A DNA stretch of 64,000 nt. It comes from an uncultured Alphaproteobacteria bacterium (GTDB lineage Bacteria; Pseudomonadota; Alphaproteobacteria; Rhodobacterales; Rhodobacteraceae). The notes beneath the pieces were generated by a model. That model was not told the origin of the DNA, ran no database searches, and worked only from the letters and a program-made list of their open reading frames with translations. A program made the position numbers and the translations under genes. The number at the start of each line of letters is the position of its first letter. Within the stretch, counting starts at the first letter, position 1. This document shows positions 56,643-64,000 of this stretch, one piece after another. The DNA lies in NCBI GenBank assembly GCA_902556405.1, contig CACDWF010000002.1, positions 97,421 through 161,420 on the forward strand. Direction: 5' to 3'.

Positions 56643-57010
56643 CGAAAATCCTATATGTAGAGGATAATCCTGATAATGTTTATATGCTTACTCGAAGGCT
56701 CAAGAAAAAAGGTTTTGAGCTTATTATCGCTGGAGATGGTCAGGAGGGAATCGATAAAGCTGTAGAAGAGAACCCAGATCTTATTTTAATGGACTTAAGT
56801 TTGCCGACTATGGATGGTTGGACTGCTACTGCTAAAATTAAGGAGATGGAACGAGTGAAAGATATCCCGATAATAGCACTATCTGCTCATGCTATGCCTG
56901 AACACCGCGATAGAGCTATTAAAGCTGGATGCAGTGACTACGATACAAAGCCCGTGGACATTAAAAGGCTTCTTAGCAAAATTAGCCAATATATAAAATT
57001 GCCGGGATAA
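56639..57010 (+). CDS. Single-domain response regulator (DivK/CheY-like)
   Basis: A 123-residue receiver with no output domain. The acidic pocket and phospho-acceptor are in YVEDNPDN and LILMDLSLPTMDGW; Lys is in DTKPVD. ALSAHAMPEHRD, the switch region, resembles DivK. The gene starts inside the stop codon of the kinase and ends 1 base before the cyclase, so it is the likely phosphate carrier between them. Confidence 0.95.
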   Translation: MTKILYVEDNPDNVYMLTRRLKKKGFELIIAGDGQEGIDKAVEENPDLILMDLSLPTMDGWTATAKIKEMERVKDIPIIALSAHAMPEHRDRAIKAGCSDYDTKPVDIKRLLSKISQYIKLPG

Positions 57011-57011
57011 A

Positions 57012-58061
57012 ATGAATTCCTACAATCAAAAAATACTTATTGTTGATGATATTGAAGATAATAGATTCACACTGGAAAGAAGGTTATCTAGAAACGGCTA
57101 TACCGCCATAAGCCAAGCTGACTGTGGGAAAAAGGCTCTAGAATTAGTGAAAGAAGAACGCTTTGACCTTATACTACTCGACTTGATGATGCCAGATATC
57201 AGCGGCCTCGATGTGTTGAAAACGCTTAAGGCTGATCCAAAGAATAGAAGTATACCAGTTGTAATGGTTACAGCGGCGGATGAGATAGAGACAACAGCAG
57301 AGTGTATTAGTAATGGTGCTGAGGATTACATAACAAAACCAGTTAATGCCACCTTGCTGAAAGCAAGAGTTTCAGCGTGCCTTGAAAAGAAAAGATTTAG
57401 AGATAGTGAGGAGCACTACTTAAGTAAAGTTGAAGCTGACAAAAAAAGAACACAATCATTTTTGAAGCAAATATTACCAGAAAAAATAGCTGAAGAACTC
57501 AACTCATCTGGAGTAGTAAGACCAAGGAAATACGAAGATATAGCAATACTTGTTTGTGACCTGGTAGGTTTCACAGCTTTTTGCGAGTCTAATCCTCCAG
57601 AAAATGTTGTGGAAAATCTTCAAGAAATTTTTGAAAATTTTGAAAGCGAAATTGAAAGATTCGGACTTGAAAAAATTAAAACTGTAGGTGATGCAATATT
57701 GGCAACTGGAGGGTTAACCAGAAGTTTAGAGAACCAGGTGCTTTCAGCATCGAAGTGTGCAATAAATTTGAAAAAGATTGCGCTTGAGTCGGATCCTAAC
57801 TGGGCAATCCACATCGGCATTCATTCCGGACCACTGGTAGCAGGGCTTATAGGTAAAAAAAGTTTTCAATTTGATGTACTGGGTGGTAATGTGAATACAG
57901 CATTTAATATTTGCGATAAAACCGAGCCTAATGAGATTTTGATCTCTAATGAGGCTTGGATGTCGGTAAGGAGTGAAGTAGAGGTTCAATCAAAGGGTTT
58001 AATGAAACTTAAGAGTGATAACCAGATAGAAGTTTTAGAACTTCTAGGTGTGAATAATTAG
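57012..58061 (+). CDS. Receiver-linked class III adenylate/guanylate cyclase
   Basis: A 349-residue two-domain protein. Residues 5-125 are a receiver (Asp57 in LLDLMMPD, Lys in ITKPVN). A helical linker leads to a class III cyclase domain (about 175-330). Metal aspartates are Asp183 (CDLVGFT) and Asp227 (KTVGDA); Lys223 and Asp288 (FQFDVLGG) occupy the base-recognition sites and favour ATP. The ribose Asn is Asn295. The usual transition-state Arg four residues later is Asn299, which may lower or alter activity. It is probably controlled by the upstream kinase. Confidence 0.9.
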   Translation: MNSYNQKILIVDDIEDNRFTLERRLSRNGYTAISQADCGKKALELVKEERFDLILLDLMMPDISGLDVLKTLKADPKNRSIPVVMVTAADEIETTAECISNGAEDYITKPVNATLLKARVSACLEKKRFRDSEEHYLSKVEADKKRTQSFLKQILPEKIAEELNSSGVVRPRKYEDIAILVCDLVGFTAFCESNPPENVVENLQEIFENFESEIERFGLEKIKTVGDAILATGGLTRSLENQVLSASKCAINLKKIALESDPNWAIHIGIHSGPLVAGLIGKKSFQFDVLGGNVNTAFNICDKTEPNEILISNEAWMSVRSEVEVQSKGLMKLKSDNQIEVLELLGVNN

Positions 58062-58072
58062 AGGAGATAAAA

Positions 58073-58381
58073 ATGGCGGTATCTATGCAGGTGGCTTACC
58101 CGGTAAATGATGACACGAACTTTGACCTTGACTACTATGTAAAAAAACATCTGGCTATAATTAAGGAAAACTGGTCGGAGCACATTCAGCAAATGATTGT
58201 CACAAAAGGAACGTCGGGAGGTAAGGATATTCCTTCCCCATACTACGCAATCGCCACCGTAATTTTTGAAAACGGTGACGAGATGAGAGCCGCAATGAAA
58301 AAGGGAGGCCCAGTATTCAAGGATATAGGCAACTACTACAATACAAATCCAATTATGATGTTGGGTGAAGTTGTTGGCTAG
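58073..58381 (+). CDS. EthD-family protein
   Basis: A 102-residue ferredoxin-like alpha+beta protein. DLDYYVKKHLAIIKENW and the later YYAIATVIFENGDEMRAAM match the EthD family of small dimeric enzymes or accessory proteins, first seen next to ether-degrading P450s. It begins 11 bases after the cyclase with GGAGA before its ATG, so it is probably in the signalling operon. Why it is there is unknown. Confidence 0.86.
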   Translation: MAVSMQVAYPVNDDTNFDLDYYVKKHLAIIKENWSEHIQQMIVTKGTSGGKDIPSPYYAIATVIFENGDEMRAAMKKGGPVFKDIGNYYNTNPIMMLGEVVG

Positions 58382-58419
58382 TGTCTTTTTATTTCGTTAA
58401 CTGATTTCGCTACTAAACC

Positions 58420-58650
58420 TTATATGTTGATCTTGTAGATGCTCTTTAGAGCTCTTGCTTTTATCTCGGCTCTGCTAAAACCGATGTCTGCTAAGTCTCT
58501 ATTAGACATCTTTTCAAGTTCCCTGATGGTTTTTAGATACGCTCTTCTTTTTTTCACTCTGTCTAACGTAGCGAAGTAAGTTCCAATGAATGTTTGGCTT
58601 ACTTTTTCTATAAACGTAAGATTGGTTGTTGATATTTTTGTTACTGCCAT
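58420..58650 (-). CDS. DUF1127 small basic protein
   Basis: A 76-residue protein ending in the DUF1127 (YjiS-like) motif IRELEKMSNRDLADIGFSRAEI. Some alphaproteobacterial members bind RNA or link to phosphate and C1 metabolism. GGAGG lies 9 bases before the ATG. Two matching palindromes lie upstream. The N-terminal 45 residues form an extension ahead of the motif. Confidence 0.92.
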   Translation of the reverse strand: MAVTKISTTNLTFIEKVSQTFIGTYFATLDRVKKRRAYLKTIRELEKMSNRDLADIGFSRAEIKARALKSIYKINI

Positions 58651-58665
58651 CTCAGCCTCCTTGTA

Positions 58666-58683
58666 TAGTTTAATGTTGAACTA
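58666..58683 (-). promoter_or_regulatory. Palindrome copy 1 upstream of the DUF1127 gene
   Basis: TAGTTTAATGTTGAACTA: 7-base arms around ATGT, with one arm mismatch. It is centred 41 bases from copy 2, close to four helical turns, and lies just upstream of the ribosome site. This suggests a regulator operator. Confidence 0.5.
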
Positions 58684-58706
58684 AATTTCAATATGATTTA
58701 TATATG

Positions 58707-58724
58707 TAGTTTAATTATAAACTA
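58707..58724 (-). promoter_or_regulatory. Palindrome copy 2 upstream of the DUF1127 gene
   Basis: TAGTTTAATTATAAACTA: perfect 7-base arms around ATTA. It matches copy 1 at most positions. Between the copies, on the minus strand, the stretch TATATAAAT could hold a -10 box, so a regulator bound at both sites would bracket the promoter. Confidence 0.5.
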
Positions 58725-58837
58725 ATATTGATATTTTTAGTAGTCGGCTATCGAATAAATGCATAGCGTATTGTTAAATAGTGAGTTGTTTAATCAAGAT
58801 GTTAATATTTAAGAAAAACAAAAGTATGCGAGGGTAA

Positions 58838-59635
58838 ATGACTAAAATTGAAGAACTGAAAGAAAAAGCAAAGGTAGGATGGGCATCATTCATTTCTTTT
58901 GAGGCATTAACAAGTACAGCAGCACCGAAACTTGTCAAATTTAGTGGCGCTAGAAAAGGAATGAAATTATTGGATGTAGCTTGTGGCACGGGAGTAGTTG
59001 CTTTGACGGCTTCAAGACTAGGAGTGGAAGTCGAGGGTATCGATCTCACCCCAGAGCTTATCAATAGGGCAATTGAAAATTCAAAAATAATGGGACTTAA
59101 GGCAATATTTGTGGAAGGTGATGCAGAGTTTTTACCCTACAGAGAAAATGAGTTTGATATTGTACTTAGCCAATATGGCCATATGTTTGCTCCAAGACCG
59201 TCAGTTGTCGTAAAGGAATTCGCGAGAGTCTTGAAACCTGGGGGTATTTTGGCATTTTCTACATGGCCAAAGGAGTTGTTTATGGGTAAATTTTTTAAGC
59301 TTATTGAAAGTTTTTCGCAACCTCTTCCCCTTGAAGTTGCCTCTCCCGTTTTATGGGGAGATATGACCATCATAGAGGACAGGCTAAAAGATCATTTTGA
59401 TCATATTGAATTTGCAAGAGATACCATGTTTGCACCAACTATGAGTCCAGCACATATGCTCAAATTATTCGAAAAAAATGCTGGTCCATTAGCCAATCTG
59501 GTAAAAGCCCTGGCCGATAATCCAGCTAAATTAAGCAATCTACGCAATGCAGCGCTGGTATTAATTGAAAAGTTTTTTTCGAACAATTTTCTTAGGCAAG
59601 ATTTTTTAATGACTAGATGTGTGAAGAAGACCTAG
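58838..59635 (+). CDS. Class I SAM-dependent methyltransferase
   Basis: A 265-residue methyltransferase of the UbiE-like group. SAM site LLDVACGTGVVALTASRLG, then GIDLTPELINRA, EGDAEFLPYRENEFDIVL and RVLKPGGILAFSTW. The substrate is not evident. GAGGGTAA lies before the ATG. It is transcribed away from the DUF1127 gene and shares its upstream region, including the palindromes. Confidence 0.92.
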   Translation: MTKIEELKEKAKVGWASFISFEALTSTAAPKLVKFSGARKGMKLLDVACGTGVVALTASRLGVEVEGIDLTPELINRAIENSKIMGLKAIFVEGDAEFLPYRENEFDIVLSQYGHMFAPRPSVVVKEFARVLKPGGILAFSTWPKELFMGKFFKLIESFSQPLPLEVASPVLWGDMTIIEDRLKDHFDHIEFARDTMFAPTMSPAHMLKLFEKNAGPLANLVKALADNPAKLSNLRNAALVLIEKFFSNNFLRQDFLMTRCVKKT

Positions 59636-59651
59636 ATGTTTCTGGAAAAAA

Positions 59652-60557
59652 TCATCTCTTTCTCATTCTAGGGTCGAGTGCATCTCTCAGCCCATCTCCT
59701 AAGTAATTTATGCTTAACACTGTTAGTGATATTGCAAGGCCTGGCCAAAAAACTCTCTCTGGAAACTGTTGCAAGTAATCAACAGCATCATTTAATAGAC
59801 GTCCCCATGTTGGAAAGTCAGGAGGAAATCCTAAGCCTAAAAAGGACAGTGCACTTTCCGTTATAATTCCATTAGCAATGCCAAGAGTAGCTGACACCAT
59901 TATAGGTGATAAGACGTTTGGCATTATATGCCTTAAAATAATCAAAGTATCGGAAGTACCACTTGCTTTTGCGGCAAGGACAAATTCCCTTTCTTTGAGT
60001 GCCAGAACATCAGCACGCACTATTCTGGCGGTTGGCATCCAGCTAGTAATCCCAATAGAGACCACAATCAATACAAACATGCCCCTTTCTGGCCCATATG
60101 CCTCGCTGAGAGGTTCTCTGAATAAAAGCATCATTACTAGAAGCAGCGGGAGTAAAGGTAAAGACAGAAATAAATCGGTAAATCTCATGAGAACTCCATC
60201 TAGTTTTTTATAGAAACCAGCGGTCACCCCTATAAAACTTCCAAAAAATAGTGACAATGCCATTGCTGCTAACCCAACCGCAATCGATGTACGTCCTCCT
60301 GCCATCATCCTGGCCAAGGTATCTCTACCTAACTGGTCGGTTCCAAATGGATGCAATAGACTTGGACCTTGGTTCCGAGATCGAATATCAATTTGATTTG
60401 CATCAAACGGCCATATAAATGGTCCCACCATTACCAGTAAAACAATGGAAAAGAAAATTATTGCGCCTAAAAGGGCGCCTTTGTGGCTCTTGAACTGATC
60501 CCAAACATCTTTAATCTTGCTACGTGGCTTTGCAGTAATATTGAGATTATCAGTCAT
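59652..60557 (-). CDS. ABC transporter permease, DppC type (second importer)
   Basis: About 301 residues, six helices. GTDQLGRDTLARMMAGGRTS and EFVLAAKASGTSDTLIILRHI are DppC marks; the end is GDGLRDALDPRMRK. I take ATG at 60557 because AAGGA lies six bases before it; a TTG at 60575 would add six residues. Its start overlaps the stop of the partner permease by 8 bases (ATGACTGA). Confidence 0.93.
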   Translation of the reverse strand: MTDNLNITAKPRSKIKDVWDQFKSHKGALLGAIIFFSIVLLVMVGPFIWPFDANQIDIRSRNQGPSLLHPFGTDQLGRDTLARMMAGGRTSIAVGLAAMALSLFFGSFIGVTAGFYKKLDGVLMRFTDLFLSLPLLPLLLVMMLLFREPLSEAYGPERGMFVLIVVSIGITSWMPTARIVRADVLALKEREFVLAAKASGTSDTLIILRHIMPNVLSPIMVSATLGIANGIITESALSFLGLGFPPDFPTWGRLLNDAVDYLQQFPERVFWPGLAISLTVLSINYLGDGLRDALDPRMRKR

Positions 60558-61557
60558 AGCGTATCCTTGGATCAAGAATTCCGTAAATTATGTCGGCTAA
60601 TAAGTTAAATAGTACTATCAATACAGCAAACATAAATGTAATCGTTTGTACAGTTGGTAGGTCGTTAGCATAAATTGCCCCAATTAATTGCTGACCGATT
60701 CCATTTACCTTAAATACCTGCTCTGTAATTATTGCACCCCCGAAGATCGCGGGAACGTTTAAAGCGATCACGGTAATTACAGGTATCATTGAATTTCTTA
60801 ACACATGGATCATAACAACAGTCCATTCGCTCAGCCCTTTTGCTCTAGCTGTTCTTACATAATCCTGATTTAAATTATCAAGCATTGTTGCTCGCATAAA
60901 TCTGTTTATCATGGCTGTTGTTTGAAGTGCTAAAACCATAACTGGCATTACCATTTGTTTTAGTTGCGTCTTGAATGTTTCCCAATCGACTACAGTATGC
61001 GTAGTATCATAAATTGATGGCAACCATCCTAATTGTACTGAAAAAATTACTATCACAAAGACCCCAGTGAAAAATGGAGGGACTGAATAACCTATCATTG
61101 TTACAAATGTACCAACCTGATCGAAAACTGAATATTGTTTGTAAGCCGAATATATACCTATTGGAATAGCAATTAAAATACCCACCACGTAGGACATTCC
61201 GACAACCCAAAGAGTTTGAGGCATTCTTTGAACAATTATATCCATTACGGGACTTCTGGTTTGCCAGCTGATCACCCGTAGTTTGCCTTCAGAGAAACTC
61301 GTGCTAAACATATAATCAATAAAAACTTGTGGTTCTATCCAAAAAAGCTGAATTAGCCATTTTAAAAACTGCACATAAAGAGGTTGCCCTAGACCTAAAG
61401 CCTCCCTCATTTTCTGTTTAACTTCTGGAGGAACTGTCAACGGCACTTGAGCCATTGGATCATTTGGAGCAAGATTTAACAAAAGAAAGATAACCAAGCT
61501 AATAAAAATTAGTGTTGGTATTGAAATCAACAATCGTCTAGCGATGTAGGTAAGCAT
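60550..61557 (-). CDS. ABC transporter permease, DppB type (second importer)
   Basis: A 335-residue permease. LLNLAPNDPMAQVP near the start, the EAA loop YVRTARAKGLSEWTVVMIHV and ITEQVFKVNGIGQQLIGAI identify it. A long periplasmic loop (about 35-115) is normal for this family. It lies behind a terminator-like hairpin after the binding protein. Confidence 0.93.
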   Translation of the reverse strand: MLTYIARRLLISIPTLIFISLVIFLLLNLAPNDPMAQVPLTVPPEVKQKMREALGLGQPLYVQFLKWLIQLFWIEPQVFIDYMFSTSFSEGKLRVISWQTRSPVMDIIVQRMPQTLWVVGMSYVVGILIAIPIGIYSAYKQYSVFDQVGTFVTMIGYSVPPFFTGVFVIVIFSVQLGWLPSIYDTTHTVVDWETFKTQLKQMVMPVMVLALQTTAMINRFMRATMLDNLNQDYVRTARAKGLSEWTVVMIHVLRNSMIPVITVIALNVPAIFGGAIITEQVFKVNGIGQQLIGAIYANDLPTVQTITFMFAVLIVLFNLLADIIYGILDPRIRYD

Positions 61558-61580
61558 CTAAGGGGCTCAAAAAAATAAAA

Positions 61581-61610
61581 AAAGGCGCAACCAATTAAAG
61601 CTGCGCCTTT
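61581..61610 (-). terminator. Rho-independent terminator after the second binding-protein gene
   Basis: On the minus strand AAAGGCGCA and TGCGCCTTT pair over nine bases with a 12-base loop. A long T-run follows (TTTTATTTTTTT). It is the clearest intrinsic terminator in the window, placed between the binding protein and its permeases. Confidence 0.85.
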
Positions 61611-61617
61611 ATGTAAT

Positions 61618-63315
61618 TTACTTTATACGGTACCAATCGGCAACATTCCAGAGTTCAGAGTCCCATGTGTTCAACACGACTCCACCAAGCGACTTAGCGT
61701 GAGCTGAAACTCGTCCTCTGTGTACCAAAGGCACGATTGTATAGCTATCTTTGGTAAGCATGTTGTTTAACTGAATACCAATTTCTCCACGCTTTTTTAG
61801 ATCACCTGTAGCAGATAGCTTATCTAAAAGTGCGTCATAGGCTGGGTCGCAATATCTATTGATATTTGCTCCCTGCCATTGGCTTTCTGGCTTAGGTTCA
61901 TTTCCACATCTATAGGCTGACAGATATGCTTGTGGATCTGTACCATCAAATGTATTCGCGTACATTTCTACATCAGCATAAAACTTCTGATAAGTATCAG
62001 GAGAACCTGGATCACCTCCAAAGAAAACGGATGCATTAAGGTTTCTAAGTTCTGTCTCAACACCTATTTGCTGCCACCACTCTTTTATTAAAGCCTGGAA
62101 GTCTTGTCTAACGGCATTTGTAGACGTTTGATATAGTATAGATAATTTTACTCCATCTTTGGCTCTTATGCCATCAGAACCTTTTTTCCACCCTGCTTTT
62201 TCCAGTAATGCATTGGCTCCAGCTATATCTTGCTTGAGACAATGAGTATTTTTAGCTGCATAAAGATCGGGTGCTGGCACTAGGTCGCAGGTTACGTCAC
62301 CCGCTTTTCCATAACCTATCTCTACAAGCAAAGGTCTATCAATTGCCATAGATAAAGCCTTTCTAACGTTTATATCAGTAAGAAAAGGATGTGGCGCTTT
62401 TCGGGTTGACCTTGTATCTGCATCGAGAGACGGAGATGGATCAGTCATATTCATTTCCAATCTTTCAACCAATGGTCCAAACCCGGCAATAGCAACTCCC
62501 TTACCAGCTTTTTCCATATTTGCAATGACTTCAGGAGCAAGCTGTAAATTCCAAGCATAATCGAATTCGCCTGTCTCAAGTACTGATCTACCAGCTGCTG
62601 TTGCATCTCCGCCACCTTTAAAAGTTACGGTTGCAAATGCTGGCTTACTAGGGTCTCTATAGTTGTCATTAGCCTTCATTTGAATAACGTCGTTTGGCTT
62701 AAATTCTGTTACAACAAAAGGACCTGTGCCTATTGGTCCAAAGTTTTCTGCGGTACAATTTGGTGCCTTAGCGCCCATGCAATTTGCAAATTGCTTTTTC
62801 TGAAGAATTGGTGTTTGTCCACCAACAAATGGTCCGTAAGGATTTGGCTTCGCTGCTGAGAAACTAACTACAATTGTTCTATTGTCTGGTGTTGCAATAC
62901 CGGTAACGCCATCGAACTTCTCTAGTTGTGCACAACCACCATCTGGATCCATGCAATACTCACCAGTGAACTTAACGTCCGCGGATGTTACCGCCGATCC
63001 ATCTGACCATTTAAGGCCACTTTTCAATTTCCAGGTAATTGATTTAAGATCAGCACTCACGCCACCGTTAGCTACAGTAGGTATTTCTTCTGCTAAGAAA
63101 GGAACTAGTGCTCCAGTTTCATTATACCTAGCCAAGGGTTCAATAATCATCGAAGAGGACTCGATGTCTTTAGTGCCGCCTGAAAGGTAAGGATTTAAAA
63201 TAGAGGGTGCTTGCCAATAGATAATGCTAACATTTCCATCAGAGCCCCTTCCTGCGAAACTAGCCGTAGCAATAAGAACTGCTGCTAATCCCACAAATAA
63301 AGATTTTATACGCAT
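61618..63315 (-). CDS. ABC transporter substrate-binding protein, peptide family (second importer)
   Basis: A 565-residue SBP family 5 protein with a signal peptide (residues 1-21, ending ATASFA). IYWQAPSILNPYLSGGTKD, LKSGLKWSDGSAVTSADVKF and NVRKALSMAIDRPLLVE are typical. Four or more cysteines (CMDPDGGCA, CMGAKAPNC) may form disulfides. Permeases follow on the same strand; the ATPase gene diverges from it. Cargo unknown. Confidence 0.93.
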   Translation of the reverse strand: MRIKSLFVGLAAVLIATASFAGRGSDGNVSIIYWQAPSILNPYLSGGTKDIESSSMIIEPLARYNETGALVPFLAEEIPTVANGGVSADLKSITWKLKSGLKWSDGSAVTSADVKFTGEYCMDPDGGCAQLEKFDGVTGIATPDNRTIVVSFSAAKPNPYGPFVGGQTPILQKKQFANCMGAKAPNCTAENFGPIGTGPFVVTEFKPNDVIQMKANDNYRDPSKPAFATVTFKGGGDATAAGRSVLETGEFDYAWNLQLAPEVIANMEKAGKGVAIAGFGPLVERLEMNMTDPSPSLDADTRSTRKAPHPFLTDINVRKALSMAIDRPLLVEIGYGKAGDVTCDLVPAPDLYAAKNTHCLKQDIAGANALLEKAGWKKGSDGIRAKDGVKLSILYQTSTNAVRQDFQALIKEWWQQIGVETELRNLNASVFFGGDPGSPDTYQKFYADVEMYANTFDGTDPQAYLSAYRCGNEPKPESQWQGANINRYCDPAYDALLDKLSATGDLKKRGEIGIQLNNMLTKDSYTIVPLVHRGRVSAHAKSLGGVVLNTWDSELWNVADWYRIK

Positions 63316-63487
63316 AAAATTTCTCCCAAGTTAAGGGCCTAAAACCAGAAATAGAAAGTTTGCCTGATTCCAAAACCCGTTAAAAGCAGAGATTGAGTAT
63401 GCAATATCGTTTTGTCATTGTAAATGATGTAATTCAAGTTGTAAGATAGAGAGCAAATTTTATTTTGAATCGGAGATCAGATCAGAA

Positions 63488-64000
63488 ATGCTAGATGATA
63501 ATGGACCTCTCGCGTCCTTTGAAAATTTACGAGTTGAGTTTGATACAAAGGATGGAAAGGTTGTAGCAGTTGACGATATTTCCTTTGAGATAAAGCCTCA
63601 GCAAACTGTATGTTTGGTCGGAGAATCTGGTTCTGGGAAATCTGTTTCATCTCTTTCCATGATGAGGCTTGTTGAATTTGGTGGTGGAAGCTTGGCTGGT
63701 GGCAAGTTGATATTCAATAGAGGTGACAAAGGATCAATTGACATAGCAGTATCTAACCAGTCTCAAATGAAAGAAATCAGAGGTAATGAAATTGGAATGA
63801 TATTTCAAGAACCGATGACCGCATTAAATCCCGTTTTCACGGTTGAAAGACAATTAACTGAAGGTCTAATAGTTCATAAAGGGTTTTCGAAGAGAGAAGC
63901 GAAGAAAAGAGCGTTAGAGCTTATGACTATGGCAAAAATACCAGAGCCTGAGAGACGACTAAAACAATTTCCACATGAACTCTCTGGCGGCATGAGGCAA
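63488..64000 (+). CDS. ABC transporter ATP-binding protein, 3'-truncated by window edge
   Basis: The frame from ATG at 63488 stays open to the window end (171 codons). It opens FENLRVEFDTKDGKVVAVDD, has Walker A GESGSGKS, the Q-loop [14 protein letters not shown] and reaches the signature LSGGMRQ at the edge. It is the DppD or GsiA-like ATPase of the second importer. It diverges from the binding-protein gene across 172 bases in which I see no clear promoter box. Confidence 0.92.
   Translation, partial: MLDDNGPLASFENLRVEFDTKDGKVVAVDDISFEIKPQQTVCLVGESGSGKSVSSLSMMRLVEFGGGSLAGGKLIFNRGDKGSIDIAVSNQSQMKEIRGNEIGMIFQEPMTALNPVFTVERQLTEGLIVHKGFSKREAKKRALELMTMAKIPEPERRLKQFPHELSGGMRQ

Overview
This window looks like a piece of chromosome from an AT-rich, planktonic marine alphaproteobacterium. 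The left edge carries tolB-pal-cpoB-tilS-ftsH, which is the usual alphaproteobacterial order. Genes for marine organic sulfur and C1 chemistry follow: a dmdA-type DMSP demethylase, an MttB-family methyltransferase and an NAD-linked formate dehydrogenase. There is a heavy load of TRAP and peptide-type ABC importers. Small DUF1127 and cold-shock proteins fit the same picture. Lysine and arginine are mostly AAA/AGA, and genes are packed with short or overlapping junctions. I cannot place the organism below class from sequence alone; a SAR116, AEGEAN-169 or low-GC Rhodobacterales relative would all fit. I see no phage, insertion sequence, CRISPR array or integrase.

Layout. 1-5599: cell-envelope Tol-Pal genes, tilS and ftsH. 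5602-8059 (minus): rimO and dmdA. 8153-10192: aroQ followed by a cobalt-type nitrile hydratase (alpha, beta, accessory). 10200-14107 (minus): acyl-CoA dehydrogenase, alpha-methylacyl-CoA racemase-like protein, nitroreductase and MeaB GTPase. 14224-17346: alpha/beta hydrolase, CurA-type oxidoreductase and methyltransferase. 17329-18498: MFS carrier. 18575-21832: selenium module, a flavoprotein-SelD fusion facing the tRNA 2-selenouridine synthase MnmH. 21889-26809: cupin, TRAP transporter (DctP, Q, M), cyclase-family hydrolase and OsmC protein. 26867-33453 (minus): AidB-like dehydrogenase, MOSC protein, carboxyltransferase, CobW GTPase and YtcJ-like amidohydrolase. 33641-39947: complete peptide/nickel-type ABC importer plus a PLP dehydratase. 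39944-41789 (minus): small membrane protein and acyl-CoA ligase. 41944-46445: two-gene NAD-dependent formate dehydrogenase. 46523-46599: tRNA-Arg(TCG). 46600-48360 (minus): MttB-family methyltransferase and cold-shock protein. 48590-50754: SDR, EamA carrier and apt. 50832-58381: a very large PAS-array hybrid histidine kinase, a DivK-like receiver, a receiver-cyclase and an EthD protein. 58420-59635: DUF1127 protein and a methyltransferase. 59652-64000: a second peptide-type ABC importer, with its ATPase divergent and cut by the window edge.

How it works together. Much of the region serves uptake and oxidation of small organic compounds. Importers feed hydrolases, CoA ligases, racemases and dehydrogenases, and demethylation and formate oxidation recover C1 units and NADH. 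The most distinctive locus is 50832-58061. There a soluble kinase with about eleven PAS units is translationally coupled to a single-domain receiver and then to a receiver-linked class III nucleotide cyclase. Six of the PAS units form three copies of an alternating A-B pair. This reads as a self-contained route from cytoplasmic sensing to cyclic nucleotide. Other points worth attention are a pair of matching palindromes upstream of the DUF1127 gene, a palindrome around a TATAAT box upstream of ftsH, and hairpins placed directly after all three substrate-binding-protein genes.
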